From positions 898,219 through 962,218 of the forward strand of contig NZ_KI669560.1 of the NCBI RefSeq assembly GCF_000508085.1: a DNA stretch of 64,000 bases, read 5' to 3'. A program made the position numbers and the translations under genes. Source of the stretch: Sediminibacterium sp. C3. GTDB lineage: Bacteria > Bacteroidota > Bacteroidia > Chitinophagales > Chitinophagaceae. Positions 7,255 to 15,685 of the stretch are shown here, piece after piece. Every line of letters starts with the position of its first letter. Position 1 is the first letter of the stretch. The notes under the pieces were generated by a model, which searched no databases, was not told the origin of the DNA, and worked only from the letters and a program-made list of their open reading frames with translations.

Positions 7255-9635
7255 ACGAAACCGAAACAAGAGCAGAATATATTGACCCTGCATTAAAAGC
7301 AGCAGGTTGGGGCGTTGTGGAAGGCAGTCGCATTCGCATGGAGTTTCCCATCAACAAAGGTCGTTTAATCGGGCATGGACAGCGTAGTAAGCCCGACAAG
7401 GCAGATTATGTATTGCAATACAAAAACAGAAACCTTGCAGTAATTGAAGCCAAAGCAAGAGATAAATATTATACCGAAGGCGTTGGTCAAGCCAAAGACT
7501 ATGCAGGAAAATTGCAGGTTCGTTTTACATACAGCACCAACGGTTTACAGATTTACCGCATAGACATGCAAGAAGGACAGGAAGGTGACGTAACTTCCTA
7601 TCCTACTCCAGACGAATTGTGGGAAATGACTTTTGGAGAACAAAACAAACTCCAACCACTTTCAGCCGTTTGGCGAGACAAATTACTTTCTGTTCCGTTT
7701 GAAGACCGTGGCGGAACGTGGCAACCAAGATACTATCAGGAAAATGCCATAACCAAAGTTTTAGAAGCCGTTGCCAACGACCAACAACGCATTTTATTAA
7801 CCCTTGCCACAGGAACAGGAAAAACGGCAATTGCTTTTCAAATTGCATGGAAACTTTTTCAGGCAAAATGGAACATCAACAAAGACGGACAACGAAGCCC
7901 AAGAATTTTATTCTTAGCCGATAGAAATATTTTAGCAGACCAAGCATTCAACGCCTTTTCAGTTTTTGAAGAAGATGCTTTGGTTCGTATCAATCCAAGC
8001 GACATCAAGAAAAAAGGCAGAGTTCCGAAAAACGGAAGTGTGTTTTTTACCATTTTCCAAACCTTTATGAGTGGGCCAAATGATACGCCCTACTTTGGAG
8101 AATATCCTAAAGACTTTTTTGATTTCATTATTATTGACGAGTGCCACCGTGGTGGAGCCAATGACGAAAGCAGTTGGCGAGCTATTATGGAATATTTCAG
8201 TCCAGCCGTTCAGTTAGGTTTGACAGCTACACCAAAACGAACCATAAACGCAGACACTTACAATTATTTTGGTGAGCCGGTTTATGTGTATTCGCTGAAA
8301 GAAGGAATCAATGACGGTTTCTTAACGCCTTTCAAAGTCAAACAAATTGACACCACTATTGACGAGTATTTATTCACTTCGGATGACACTGTTTTAGAAG
8401 GAGAAATTGAAGAAGGTAAACGTTACACCGAAGCGGAAATGAACCGTATAATTGAGATTAAAGAACGTGAAGAATATCGGGTAAAGATTTTCATGAGCCT
8501 GATAAATCAAAGCGAAAAAACTTTGGTTTTCTGTGCCACTCAATTACATGCTTTGGCAATTCGTGATTTAATCAATCAATATGCAGAAACGAATAATCCG
8601 AACTATTGCCACCGAGTTACAGCACATGACGGAAAATTAGGCGAACAACATTTAAGAGATTTTCAGGACAATGAGAAAAGCATTCCAACCATACTGACCA
8701 CTTCGCAGAAGTTAAGCACAGGTGTTGATGCTCCCGAAGTGAGAAACATTGTTTTGCTTCGTCCTGTGAACTCCATGATTGAGTTTAAACAAATCATTGG
8801 ACGTGGAACACGTTTGTTTGATGGTAAAGACTATTTCACGATTTACGACTTTGTAAAAGCACATCATCATTTCAGCGACCCTGAATGGGACGGAGAACCC
8901 GAAGAACCTGAAACACCCACACCAAGACCACAGCCACAAACTTGTGATGTTTGCGGACATAGACCTTGTATTTGTGCCCAAGAACCACCACCAGAACCTT
9001 GTCCTGTTTGTGGTTACTCTTATTGCCGTTGCGACAATCCACCAAGGCGAATGGTAAAAGTGAAATTGGCAGACGGTAAAGTGCGACAGTTTCAGCACAT
9101 GGTCAGCACTTCGTTTTACAGTCCTGACGGCAGACCGATTTCAGCAGAAGAATTTTTGCAATCACTTTTCGGAACATTGCCCGAACTCTTCAAAAGTGAA
9201 GATGAATTAAGAACTATTTGGAGCAAACCCGACACAAGAAAAAAGCTGTTAGAAGAACTGACTGAAAAAGGTTTTGCCAAACAACAGTTGACAGAGTTTC
9301 AAAAAATATTGAACGCTGAAAATAGCGACCTTTATGATGTTTTGGCTTATATCGCTTTCCATTCCGACATTTTAGAACGAACAGACAGAGCAGACCGAGC
9401 AAAAATTCACTTGGACAACTACGACCCAAAACAGCAAGAGTTTTTAAACTTCGTTTTGAGCCAGTATGTAAAACAAGGCGTTGAAGAATTGGACGACACG
9501 AAAATTGGCGACTTGCTTGTTTTGAAATATCACGCAATTGCAGATGCTAAAAAAGTACTTGGCGACATTGCAACAATCAGAAACACGTTTATCGGTTTCC
9601 AGACTTATTTGTATGACAAAAGAGTAGCGATATGA
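7251..9635 (+). CDS. hsdR: Type I restriction-modification system, restriction/translocase subunit
   Basis: HsdR translocates DNA and cleaves unmodified targets. An N-terminal PD-(D/E)xK-like nuclease segment lies near residues 50-75 (AVIEAKA, then QAKDYA). A superfamily 2 helicase core follows, with ATGTGKT near 185, DECH near 296 and LTATPKR, and then a C-terminal HsdM-contact region of EcoEI type. Near residues 563-593 there are two tandem C-x2-C-x4-C-x-C clusters separated by a proline-rich linker, which would fit metal-binding knuckles. At 794 residues it is shorter than the EcoR124 subunit but usual for EcoEI-type proteins. The start overlaps the preceding gene by four bases. Confidence 0.93.
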   Translation: MNETETRAEYIDPALKAAGWGVVEGSRIRMEFPINKGRLIGHGQRSKPDKADYVLQYKNRNLAVIEAKARDKYYTEGVGQAKDYAGKLQVRFTYSTNGLQIYRIDMQEGQEGDVTSYPTPDELWEMTFGEQNKLQPLSAVWRDKLLSVPFEDRGGTWQPRYYQENAITKVLEAVANDQQRILLTLATGTGKTAIAFQIAWKLFQAKWNINKDGQRSPRILFLADRNILADQAFNAFSVFEEDALVRINPSDIKKKGRVPKNGSVFFTIFQTFMSGPNDTPYFGEYPKDFFDFIIIDECHRGGANDESSWRAIMEYFSPAVQLGLTATPKRTINADTYNYFGEPVYVYSLKEGINDGFLTPFKVKQIDTTIDEYLFTSDDTVLEGEIEEGKRYTEAEMNRIIEIKEREEYRVKIFMSLINQSEKTLVFCATQLHALAIRDLINQYAETNNPNYCHRVTAHDGKLGEQHLRDFQDNEKSIPTILTTSQKLSTGVDAPEVRNIVLLRPVNSMIEFKQIIGRGTRLFDGKDYFTIYDFVKAHHHFSDPEWDGEPEEPETPTPRPQPQTCDVCGHRPCICAQEPPPEPCPVCGYSYCRCDNPPRRMVKVKLADGKVRQFQHMVSTSFYSPDGRPISAEEFLQSLFGTLPELFKSEDELRTIWSKPDTRKKLLEELTEKGFAKQQLTEFQKILNAENSDLYDVLAYIAFHSDILERTDRADRAKIHLDNYDPKQQEFLNFVLSQYVKQGVEELDDTKIGDLLVLKYHAIADAKKVLGDIATIRNTFIGFQTYLYDKRVAI

Positions 9636-9666
9636 CAAAGACAACGAACATATCAGCCAACCCTTC

Positions 9667-9735
9667 GCAGCCATGCACATTTGCAAGCCGCACAAGCCAA
9701 CGCACAGACCAAAGCTTGCAAAAGAGCATGTCTGC
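9667..9735 (+). ncRNA. Two-stem ACATTT/AAAAGA element, copy 2 (downstream of hsdR)
   Basis: The outer stem is GCAGCCATGC (9667-9676) with GCATGTCTGC (9726-9735), with one C-T mismatch. The internal loop is ACATTT (9677-9682) and AAAAGA (9720-9725). The inner stem is GCAAGC/GCTTGC. It begins 32 bases after the hsdR stop, so copies 1 and 2 bracket the restriction operon. A T/A-rich CCCTTCT tract follows (about 9760-9790), as after copies 4 and 6. No gene is seen between here and 9875. Confidence 0.7.
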
Positions 9736-9874
9736 CCCAATGCAAGAGAAAATTCAAAATATTTTTTCCCACCCTTCTAAAAAAATTAAAACACCCGACA
9801 CGCAAACCAACCCGACAAAGACAGTGAAACTCAACAACGACAATGGTTTACAGACACAGTGGACAAGAACGCCA

Positions 9875-10011
9875 GCTGGTAACATGCGTTTGGCGTCATG
9901 CGGGGTAAAGTGCTTAAATTCAAGTTCAGTTTTTCAAATCAACTATAGTGCTGGGTTGACAGTTTGGTGCTCCGAAATCCCGCACGAACGCCAAGCGCAA
10001 AAACGTTATCT
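9875..10011 (+). other. attC-like site closing the restriction cassette
   Basis: R'' is GCTGGTAAC (9875-9883), the exact complement of the cassette start GTTACCAGC at 2106-2114. The arms TTTGGCGT/ACGCCAAG and TGCGGG/CCCGCA form the palindrome, and R' is GTTATCT (10005-10011). The same palindrome family occurs at 17612 and, more diverged, at 24621. The closed unit (2107-10005) is 7.9 kb. Confidence 0.75.
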
Positions 10012-10094
10012 GCTATGATATGAGCGACACTGCGAACACAAACAAAGAAACTAAAAACAGAATTTTGAGTAATTCATAATGACAAACAAATAAG

Positions 10095-10820
10095 ATGGAC
10101 AGAAAAGAATTTTTAACAAAAGGAGCTTTGGTTGGTGTAGCTTCAATCATTGGGACAAATAATGCTTTTGCCCAAAACTTGACGAGCAACAATATTGACA
10201 AATTGGTTGATGCCAACGGAAATTTCATTCATCAACCATTGCCGTATTCGGAGAGTTTTTTAGAGCCGTTTATGGACACGGAAACTTTGCATTTGCACTA
10301 CACTTTTCATCACGGTGGAGCAGTAAAAGGAGCAAACAAAGACCTTGCAATGATTAAAAAAGCCTTGGACGACAACAATCTTGAAACGGTGGACTTTTGG
10401 ACAAAGAAATTATCGTTTCATTCGTCATCACATATTTTACACTCTATTTTTTGGACAAACCTAACCAACAAACAGAACCTACCAACAGGCGAACTTCTGA
10501 AACGAATTGACAAAAACTTTGGCTCATTTGACAGACTAAAAGCACTTATCGGAGCAACAGCCAAAAATGTGGACGGTAACGGTTGGGGAATTTTAGCATA
10601 CCAACCTTACAGCGACAGTTTGACAATTTTGCAATGCGAAAACCACGAAAAACTAACACAATGGGGTTGTATTCCACTTTTGGTTATTGACGTTTGGGAA
10701 CATTCATACTACTTGAAGTATAAAAACAAACGAGCTGACTTTGTAGACGCAATATTTAACATCATCAATTGGGATAACGTGGCACAACGACTAAACGATG
10801 CAACAAAATTGACGAAATGA
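10095..10820 (+). CDS. Exported iron/manganese superoxide dismutase
   Basis: Converts superoxide to oxygen and hydrogen peroxide. The 241-residue protein has an N-terminal export signal (MDRKEFLTKGALVGVASI, cleavage probably after AFA near residue 26), so it should act outside the cytoplasm, unlike typical SodB. The metal ligands are recognisable: LHLHYTFHHGG in the N-terminal helices, SHILHSIFW, and the C-terminal DVWEHSYYLKY supplying Asp and His. It is the only gene in its cassette (10006-10959). The stop lies 9 bases before the R'' box of its attC-like site. Metal preference cannot be decided by eye. Confidence 0.92.
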   Translation: MDRKEFLTKGALVGVASIIGTNNAFAQNLTSNNIDKLVDANGNFIHQPLPYSESFLEPFMDTETLHLHYTFHHGGAVKGANKDLAMIKKALDDNNLETVDFWTKKLSFHSSSHILHSIFWTNLTNKQNLPTGELLKRIDKNFGSFDRLKALIGATAKNVDGNGWGILAYQPYSDSLTILQCENHEKLTQWGCIPLLVIDVWEHSYYLKYKNKRADFVDAIFNIINWDNVAQRLNDATKLTK

Positions 10821-10830
10821 AGAAAGCACA

Positions 10831-10965
10831 GCAGATAACAAGGTATTGGCAAAAAAGGGGCAGAAGTGTAAGCCTCAACATTTGTAATTCTATTGGTCTT
10901 TGGTGCATTAACCAAGCTGACGTTTTTCAAATGCCCCTTCTTCGCCAATACCCAACCCGTTGGGC
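10831..10965 (+). other. attC-like site closing the superoxide dismutase cassette
   Basis: R'' AGCAGATAAC (10830-10839) is the exact complement of the cassette start GTTATCTGCT (10005-10014). The arms GGTATTGGC/GCCAATACC and AAGGGGCA/TGCCCCTT are perfect. R' is GTTGGGC (10959-10965), which fits the classical GTTRRRY consensus. The same palindrome family recurs at 19100-19235. Confidence 0.78.
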
Positions 10966-11002
10966 GTCACTTTTGTGAGTATCTTTTATTTGAAAAATTA
11001 GG

Positions 11003-11033
11003 TTTCTAAATTTGGAAACTATCCTTATCTTTG
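11003..11033 (+). promoter_or_regulatory. Candidate promoter of the toxin-antitoxin pair
   Basis: TTTC (11003-11006), a 19-base spacer and TATCTTTG (11026-11033) fit the Bacteroidota promoter pattern. An imperfect inverted repeat, GTTTC...GAAAC (about 11002-11019), overlaps it and could be an autoregulatory operator. The -7 box argues against a translation start at 11031. Confidence 0.5.
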
Positions 11034-11048
11034 CTTAAAATATTTCAT

Positions 11049-11390
11049 TTGCAATATTTCCAAACTCGATTTTTAGAAGAAGCTGAAAAATTCATTGCAG
11101 GTCTTGATTCCAAGACATCCAGAAAAGTCATTTACAATATCGACCTTGCTGAACAAACCAATGATCCAAAGCTTTTCAAAAAGTTACAAAACGACATTTG
11201 GGAGTTTCGCACAAGATATAATGGATTACAAATTAGGCTGCTAGCTTTTTGGGATAAAACCGATGGGGTAGAAACACTAGTTATAGCAACTCATGGATTT
11301 ATTAAAAAGGTTGACAAAGTACCATCAAATGAAATTGATAGGGCAGTAAAAATTAGGACTAAATATTTTGAAAGTAAACTAAAAAAGTAG
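11049..11390 (+). CDS. HigB/Gp49-family toxin (RelE superfamily)
   Basis: Probable ribosome-dependent mRNA interferase of the RelE/HigB superfamily. The conserved core reads DLAEQTNDPKLFKKL, then WEFRTRYNGLQIRLLAFW, then THGFIKKVDKVP, as in phage Gp49-like (HigB2-type) toxins. The frame is open further upstream, but a TATCTTTG promoter box covers 11026-11033, so TTG 11049 is the more likely start, giving about 113 residues. No ATG is available near the N-terminus. The antitoxin follows three bases after the stop. It sits alone with its antitoxin in a cassette (10960-11895), where such pairs are thought to stabilise arrays. Confidence 0.8.
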   Translation: MQYFQTRFLEEAEKFIAGLDSKTSRKVIYNIDLAEQTNDPKLFKKLQNDIWEFRTRYNGLQIRLLAFWDKTDGVETLVIATHGFIKKVDKVPSNEIDRAVKIRTKYFESKLKK

Positions 11391-11393
11391 GTT

Positions 11394-11720
11394 ATGGCAA
11401 AGACAACAATGAAAACATATTCACTCGCCGAAATGAAAGAAAAATATATCGGCAAAGTTGGCACTAAGGAAAGAGATAATTATGAATATGAATTGAATAT
11501 GGATGTATTAAGCCATATGATCAAAAAAGCAAGACAAGAACGCAATTTGACACAAGAGCAACTCGGGAAACTTATCGGGGTTCAGAAAGCTCAGATTTCA
11601 AAATTAGAGAGTAGTGCAAATAGTGCGACAATTGATACTGTTCTTAAAGTATTCAAAGCATTAAAAGCTGACATTCATTTTAACGTAACCATTGAAAAGA
11701 AACAACTCCAACTTTCATAG
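11394..11720 (+). CDS. HigA-like antitoxin, XRE-family HTH
   Basis: A 108-residue DNA-binding antitoxin expected to neutralise the toxin encoded just upstream and to repress the pair. The helix-turn-helix spans about residues 45-85 (ARQERNLTQEQLGKLIGV followed by KAQISKLE). The N-terminal extension (about 1-40) is the likely toxin-binding part. Toxin-first order is typical of HigBA. The stop is 14 bases before the R'' box of the attC-like site, so the cassette contains nothing else. Confidence 0.85.
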   Translation: MAKTTMKTYSLAEMKEKYIGKVGTKERDNYEYELNMDVLSHMIKKARQERNLTQEQLGKLIGVQKAQISKLESSANSATIDTVLKVFKALKADIHFNVTIEKKQLQLS

Positions 11721-11733
11721 TTACTAATTGCGA

Positions 11734-11896
11734 ACGCCCAACAATAGGCTTTACGCAAGTTGGGCTTTCAGCAATGGCCCATCAGCTTTGTTAGTGCTAA
11801 TGAACTTCAGTAATTTGGCTTTAGCTAATCGTGGTTTTTAGTGGCCAAGCCAGCTGCAGGAACAACTAATCCCAACCTGCGTAAAGCCTCGAACGT
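11734..11896 (+). other. attC-like site closing the toxin-antitoxin cassette, split by a group II intron
   Basis: R'' ACGCCCAAC (11734-11742) is the exact complement of the cassette start GTTGGGCGT (10959-10967). AGGCTTTACGCA and TGCGTAAAGCCT pair over 12 bases. The site ends AACGT at 11896, where a group II intron begins. The missing T and the next cassette's start (TGCGGCG) resume at 13779. Without the intron the junction reads AACGTTGCGGCG. The palindrome family recurs at 19800. Confidence 0.75.
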
Positions 11897-12331
11897 GTGT
11901 GACTTGAATTAAACATTATTGAGATTAATGTTTAAATGCTGTAAAACAGATGGAAGAATTTCTCTGATAATAGTGAGAAATGATGGTCTTCCGAAGACGA
12001 CTTTCTGGAGTAGTTTTCAAACCACTTTATGCTGCAATAATTGGAAACGATTTTGTGGTGAGCGATAAAGAAAAACAGAAACGATGATTTCTGTAGGTGC
12101 GTAGTACAAGAGCTGAACGCAAGTGAACCAATGATGAAGCCTCGTAAGGGCAATAGCGATGTCGAAAGTAAGCAGTTACGTTTGTGTTTACGAATAGAGT
12201 GTAATGAATACCAGATAATCGGTTACACGGCATCCGGGGTTAAGTTGGCAGGACTGTATTATAGGCTGTTTTATGGAACAAGTGAAGTCATTGTTGTTTT
12301 GTAAAATCGAAAGAGGAACAAACGCTTTTGG

Positions 12332-13672
12332 ATGAGGCGAAGCAATGGCGGCAGACTTAATCATAGTAGTGAGGAAGCTTATGAAAATAAGTGGAGCGAA
12401 GGATTAAGCTTGTTTAGTTATCAAAACCAATTTACAACCAGTAATGGGATGACAGATTATTTTGAGACAAAATCACAACCAATTACCAAGTTAATGGTGT
12501 GGCAGGCTTACAAGAAAGTAAGAGCCAATCAAGGGAGTGCTGGCATAGATGGTATGACATGGGAATATGTAGACAAAAATGCATATAGATTATTGTACAA
12601 GCTATGGAACAGACTTTCTTCAGGATCATATTTTCCAGCACCTGTTCGCCAAGTTGCTATTGCAAAGAAAGATGGTGGAATAAGAAGTTTAGGCATTCCG
12701 ACTATCATGGACCGCATAGCACAACAAGTTGTCAAGCAACATTTAGAAATGCAGGTGGAACCCGTTTTTCATGAGGGGTCATTCGGATATCGACCCAATC
12801 GAAGCTGTCACGATGCTGTTGCAAAAGCCAACAGTAATTGTTTTAATCACGATTTTGTGATAGACATCGACATACAAGGCTTCTTCGATACCATTAATCA
12901 TGAACTATTAATGACTGCGGTTGCACATTACTGCAAAGACAAATGGGTACAATTGTATGTAGAGCGATGGTTAAAAGCGGGGATAATAGAGCAGGATGGC
13001 AAAGCCACAAGAACTGTGTTGGGTACACCACAAGGTGGAGTAATTAGTCCGTTATTAGCAAATATTTTTCTACATGTAGTATTTGATGGGTGGATGACAA
13101 AGGAACATCCAGAAAAGCCATTTGAACGATATGCAGACGATATAGTAGTTCATTGCAAGACGGAGAAACAAGCAATATATGTGCTTAACAAAATCAAGCA
13201 GAGAATGGAGAAGTGTAAACTAACCTTACACCCTACCAAAACAAGAATAGTCAATCTGAGAGGGTATTCAGAAAAGAAATACCCCAAAAGCTTTGACTTT
13301 TTAGGATTCACTATACGCCCCAATTGTGTAAAGTTTAAAGAAAAGGTTTTGATTGTTCCAAGCATCTTCATAAGTACTAAATCCAGGACTAGTTTACTGG
13401 AAAAGTTTAAAGATTGGAATATACACAAGCGGCGAAAACCACTTGTAACTTTAGCCCAATATTTAACACCACAAATACGGGGAATCATGAATTACTTTCA
13501 TAAGTTCTCAAGTGGTCATATGAACTATGTCTGGAAACAATTAAATGCGAGACTATTAAAATGGGTTAAATGGGAAAAGGGTTTGGGGGTAAGAGCAGCA
13601 ATTAAATGGTTGCAAATACAATACAAACTCAACCCTTATTTATTCCCACACTGGCAAGTGGCACATCCGTAA
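12332..13672 (+). CDS. ltrA: Group II intron-encoded reverse transcriptase/maturase, copy 1
   Basis: This intron-encoded protein supports splicing and retrohoming. It carries reverse transcriptase blocks 1-7, including RSLGIPTIMDRIAQQ (block 2), GYRPNRSCHDA (block 2a), VIDIDIQGFFDTI (block 3), GTPQGGVISPLLANI (block 4) and the catalytic RYADD (block 5). A maturase/thumb region with the LGFTIRP motif follows. There is no HNH endonuclease domain after it, as usual for class C. It is 446 residues if started at 12332; an internal ATG at 12449 (MTDYFETK) is a more usual beginning for the family. Confidence 0.93.
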   Translation: MRRSNGGRLNHSSEEAYENKWSEGLSLFSYQNQFTTSNGMTDYFETKSQPITKLMVWQAYKKVRANQGSAGIDGMTWEYVDKNAYRLLYKLWNRLSSGSYFPAPVRQVAIAKKDGGIRSLGIPTIMDRIAQQVVKQHLEMQVEPVFHEGSFGYRPNRSCHDAVAKANSNCFNHDFVIDIDIQGFFDTINHELLMTAVAHYCKDKWVQLYVERWLKAGIIEQDGKATRTVLGTPQGGVISPLLANIFLHVVFDGWMTKEHPEKPFERYADDIVVHCKTEKQAIYVLNKIKQRMEKCKLTLHPTKTRIVNLRGYSEKKYPKSFDFLGFTIRPNCVKFKEKVLIVPSIFISTKSRTSLLEKFKDWNIHKRRKPLVTLAQYLTPQIRGIMNYFHKFSSGHMNYVWKQLNARLLKWVKWEKGLGVRAAIKWLQIQYKLNPYLFPHWQVAHP

Positions 13673-13704
13673 GTTATAATTAACTTGTGATTTATAAACA
13701 AGAA

Positions 13705-13778
13705 GAGCCGTGTGATGGGAGACTATCAAGCACGGTTCCGTGAGAACGTAAGGGTGAAAATCCCTTGCGTGACTCGAT
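13705..13778 (+). ncRNA. Group II intron domains V and VI, copy 1
   Basis: Domain V is the 34-nt hairpin 13705-13738. GAGCCGTG pairs with CACGGTTC at the base, TGATGG pairs with CTATCA above the bulge, and the tetraloop is GAGA. Domain VI follows as GTAAGGG/CCCTTGC and runs to the intron end. These are the most conserved RNA parts of a group II intron. Confidence 0.88.
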
Positions 13779-14244
13779 TGCGGCGAAATTCGTCAGCTGA
13801 TTTAAATTTTGTCGATAGGTATTTAAATTTTTGTGTTGAAAAGAGTAGAGTTAAAAGCCTTAATACTGCAAGCCTTAAGACGAAGGCGCCGCAAGCTTGC
13901 TAGTGAAGCGCCGTAGGCAAAAGGCTTGCATGAAGCTACACTAATTCAATTCAACTATCTGAATTTTTAGAATGGGTTTATACTTAACATGAGTGTTTTA
14001 TCACCCAATAATATTCAAAGTAACATCTCTACTAAAGCAACAACATAAATTTCTTTTATGTCATTGCTTTAGTAGTACTATCAAATACAGAATAGTAATT
14101 CAGCTGACGAACTCCGGTCGTCAGTTAAGACAACTGAAAGGATATGACCCATACGACCTTCGCCCAACATTGGTATTGACACTATCGGCGAAGCCTAAAG
14201 TAATTAATTAACTAATTTTAGCCGACAGCATCAATACCTTAACG
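13779..14244 (+). repeat. ORF-less structured cassette, copy B
   Basis: The unit starts GTTGCGGCG (GT before the intron, the rest from 13779) and ends in the attC-like site at 14159-14250. Its first 160 bases (13779 to about 13938) match copy C (17746-17905), while its second half differs from A and C at scattered positions. The hairpins GCAAGCCTT/AAGGCTTGC and TACTAAAGCAA/TTGCTTTAGTA are conserved. A 72-codon frame at 13993 spans the hairpin and attC stem and is not credible. Confidence 0.7.
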
Positions 14245-14250
14245 TTAGCA
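14159..14250 (+). other. attC-like site closing cassette B
   Basis: R'' is TTCGCCCAAC (14159-14168) and R' is GTTAGCA (14244-14250). TTGGTATTGA and TCAATACC pair, and TATCGGCG faces TTAGCCGA. The paired positions differ from copies A and C (GGTATT/AATACC instead of GCATTGAT/ATCAATGC) while pairing is kept, so the stem covaries. Confidence 0.68.
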
Positions 14251-14331
14251 GTAAGCCTACCAAAACCCGTACTTTATAGTTTTATGCCTAAATTTGAATC
14301 CTATTTACATTATTATGTCTAAAAACTAGTA

Positions 14332-14358
14332 TTTGATTGTTTTTTATTCTTATTTTTG
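14332..14358 (+). promoter_or_regulatory. Candidate promoter of rloA-rloB
   Basis: TATTTTTG (14351-14358) matches the -7 consensus. The best -33 candidate, TTTG at 14332-14335, is closer than usual (15-base spacer). The start codon follows 28 bases after the box. Confidence 0.42.
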
Positions 14359-14386
14359 CAGGACAATTACAAATTGACAAGAAAAA

Positions 14387-15685
14387 ATGATAATCAACTT
14401 TAGTATACGGAACTTTGGCTCGGTTAAAGACAAACAAACATTAACCTTTGAAGCTGACAAATCTGACCACTTAGAAAACAGTTATGTCATTCACACAAAT
14501 GGACTAAGATTACTGAAAATTGCTTTAATCTATGGAGCTAATGCCTCAGGAAAGACAACCATTCTTAAAGCTCTTGAATTTCTTAGGGATATAGTTTTAG
14601 AGCCTGTAACTAAAAAGACAGATGAGTTAGACTTTCAGCCATTTTTGTTTGATTCTGAAACCCCTAATCAAAACTCTGTAATTAGTATTGAGTTCATAGC
14701 AAATGATACAAAATACTTTTATGAAGTAGAGTTTTTTAGAAAAGCGGTGGTTAATGAGACCCTTAACTTTTATAATCCAAATAAAGCTAACGTATATAGG
14801 CGAACAACAGATATTAACAATCAATTCACCGAAATTAAATTTGGTAGCAAAATTAAAATCGACAAAACCATTGAAAAAAATCTTGAAGCAAATACGCTTT
14901 GGAACAACACGGTTTTAGGCGGATTTCTAAAAACAAACGTTGATGTAAATGAATTAAAAGAAGCTGTAGAATGGTTTAAAAACTACTTGCGACCTTTAAT
15001 TTTCACAAAAACACAATTGGAAGGATTTGTTACATCAAAAATTGATAAGGGAGAATTATCAAAACTTGACGTAATAAATATCCTTAAAAAAGCTGATTTT
15101 CATATTTCTGACATTGTAATTCAGGAAGAAGAAAAGGAAATACCAGATGGCTTCATTGAATTTGTAAAAAAACAACTAAAAGCACCAGACAATGAAGTTA
15201 AAAAATTGGAGGAAAAAGGGAAAATAACATCCGTAAATATTGAGTTTGAGCATACAGTAAATCAAACAAAATATACACTCCCTATTGAAATGGAATCACA
15301 AGGAACAAGAAGATTCTATGGTTTCGCAGGATTGCTAGCATTATTAATTAAAAATTCAACAGCATTTCCAATTGACGAATTAGAATCATCCCTTCATCCT
15401 GACTTGTATACGCATTTCATTCTTTCTTTTTTACTTAATACCGATAAATCTCAAATAATAGCAACAACACACAATAGAGAAATTCTCGACAATAAAGACG
15501 TTTTTAGAAACGATGCTATTTGGTTCACAGATAAAAATGAAAAATGCTCTACTGAGTTGTTTTCGTTAGCTGATTTTGATAGTTCAATAGTAAGAAACAC
15601 AACAAATATTTACAACGCCTATAAAAGCGGGAAGTTAAAAGCGACACCAAATTTGGGCGACAACTTCATTGATTTGAGTATATGA
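14387..15685 (+). CDS. RloA/AbiLi-like AAA ATPase, phage defence
   Basis: A 432-residue ABC/SMC-like ATPase of the AAA_15 type. Walker A is GANASGKT (50-57). A signature-like ESQGTRRF lies near residue 303, and PIDELESSLHP (Walker B plus D-loop) near 327, followed by an ATTHN switch histidine. The N-terminus (MIINFSIRNFGSVKD) is typical of this family. It overlaps rloB by four bases. RloA-RloB pairs correspond to the abortive infection system AbiL (AbiLi/AbiLii). Like OLD and PARIS systems, the ATPase probably controls a TOPRIM effector; that mechanism is inferred. The pair fills one cassette. Confidence 0.83.
   Translation: MIINFSIRNFGSVKDKQTLTFEADKSDHLENSYVIHTNGLRLLKIALIYGANASGKTTILKALEFLRDIVLEPVTKKTDELDFQPFLFDSETPNQNSVISIEFIANDTKYFYEVEFFRKAVVNETLNFYNPNKANVYRRTTDINNQFTEIKFGSKIKIDKTIEKNLEANTLWNNTVLGGFLKTNVDVNELKEAVEWFKNYLRPLIFTKTQLEGFVTSKIDKGELSKLDVINILKKADFHISDIVIQEEEKEIPDGFIEFVKKQLKAPDNEVKKLEEKGKITSVNIEFEHTVNQTKYTLPIEMESQGTRRFYGFAGLLALLIKNSTAFPIDELESSLHPDLYTHFILSFLLNTDKSQIIATTHNREILDNKDVFRNDAIWFTDKNEKCSTELFSLADFDSSIVRNTTNIYNAYKSGKLKATPNLGDNFIDLSI

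Larger units (their letters stand above)
11897..13778 (+). mobile_element. Group II intron (class C, attC-associated), copy 1
   Basis: A 1,882-base self-splicing intron beginning GTGTGACTTG and ending CGAT, with an internal reverse transcriptase gene and a canonical domain V. It lies in the sense orientation of the cassette genes, immediately after the attC palindrome, as class C introns prefer sites downstream of hairpins. ACGTTT at 12178-12183 could be EBS1, pairing with the last exon bases GAACGT (one G-T wobble). The second copy at 24751 is nearly identical and of equal length. Confidence 0.85.

Noticed and set aside
9632-10018. 128-residue ORF after hsdR
   Set aside because: It covers an ACATTT/AAAAGA element and the whole attC-like palindrome; the composition is not protein-like.
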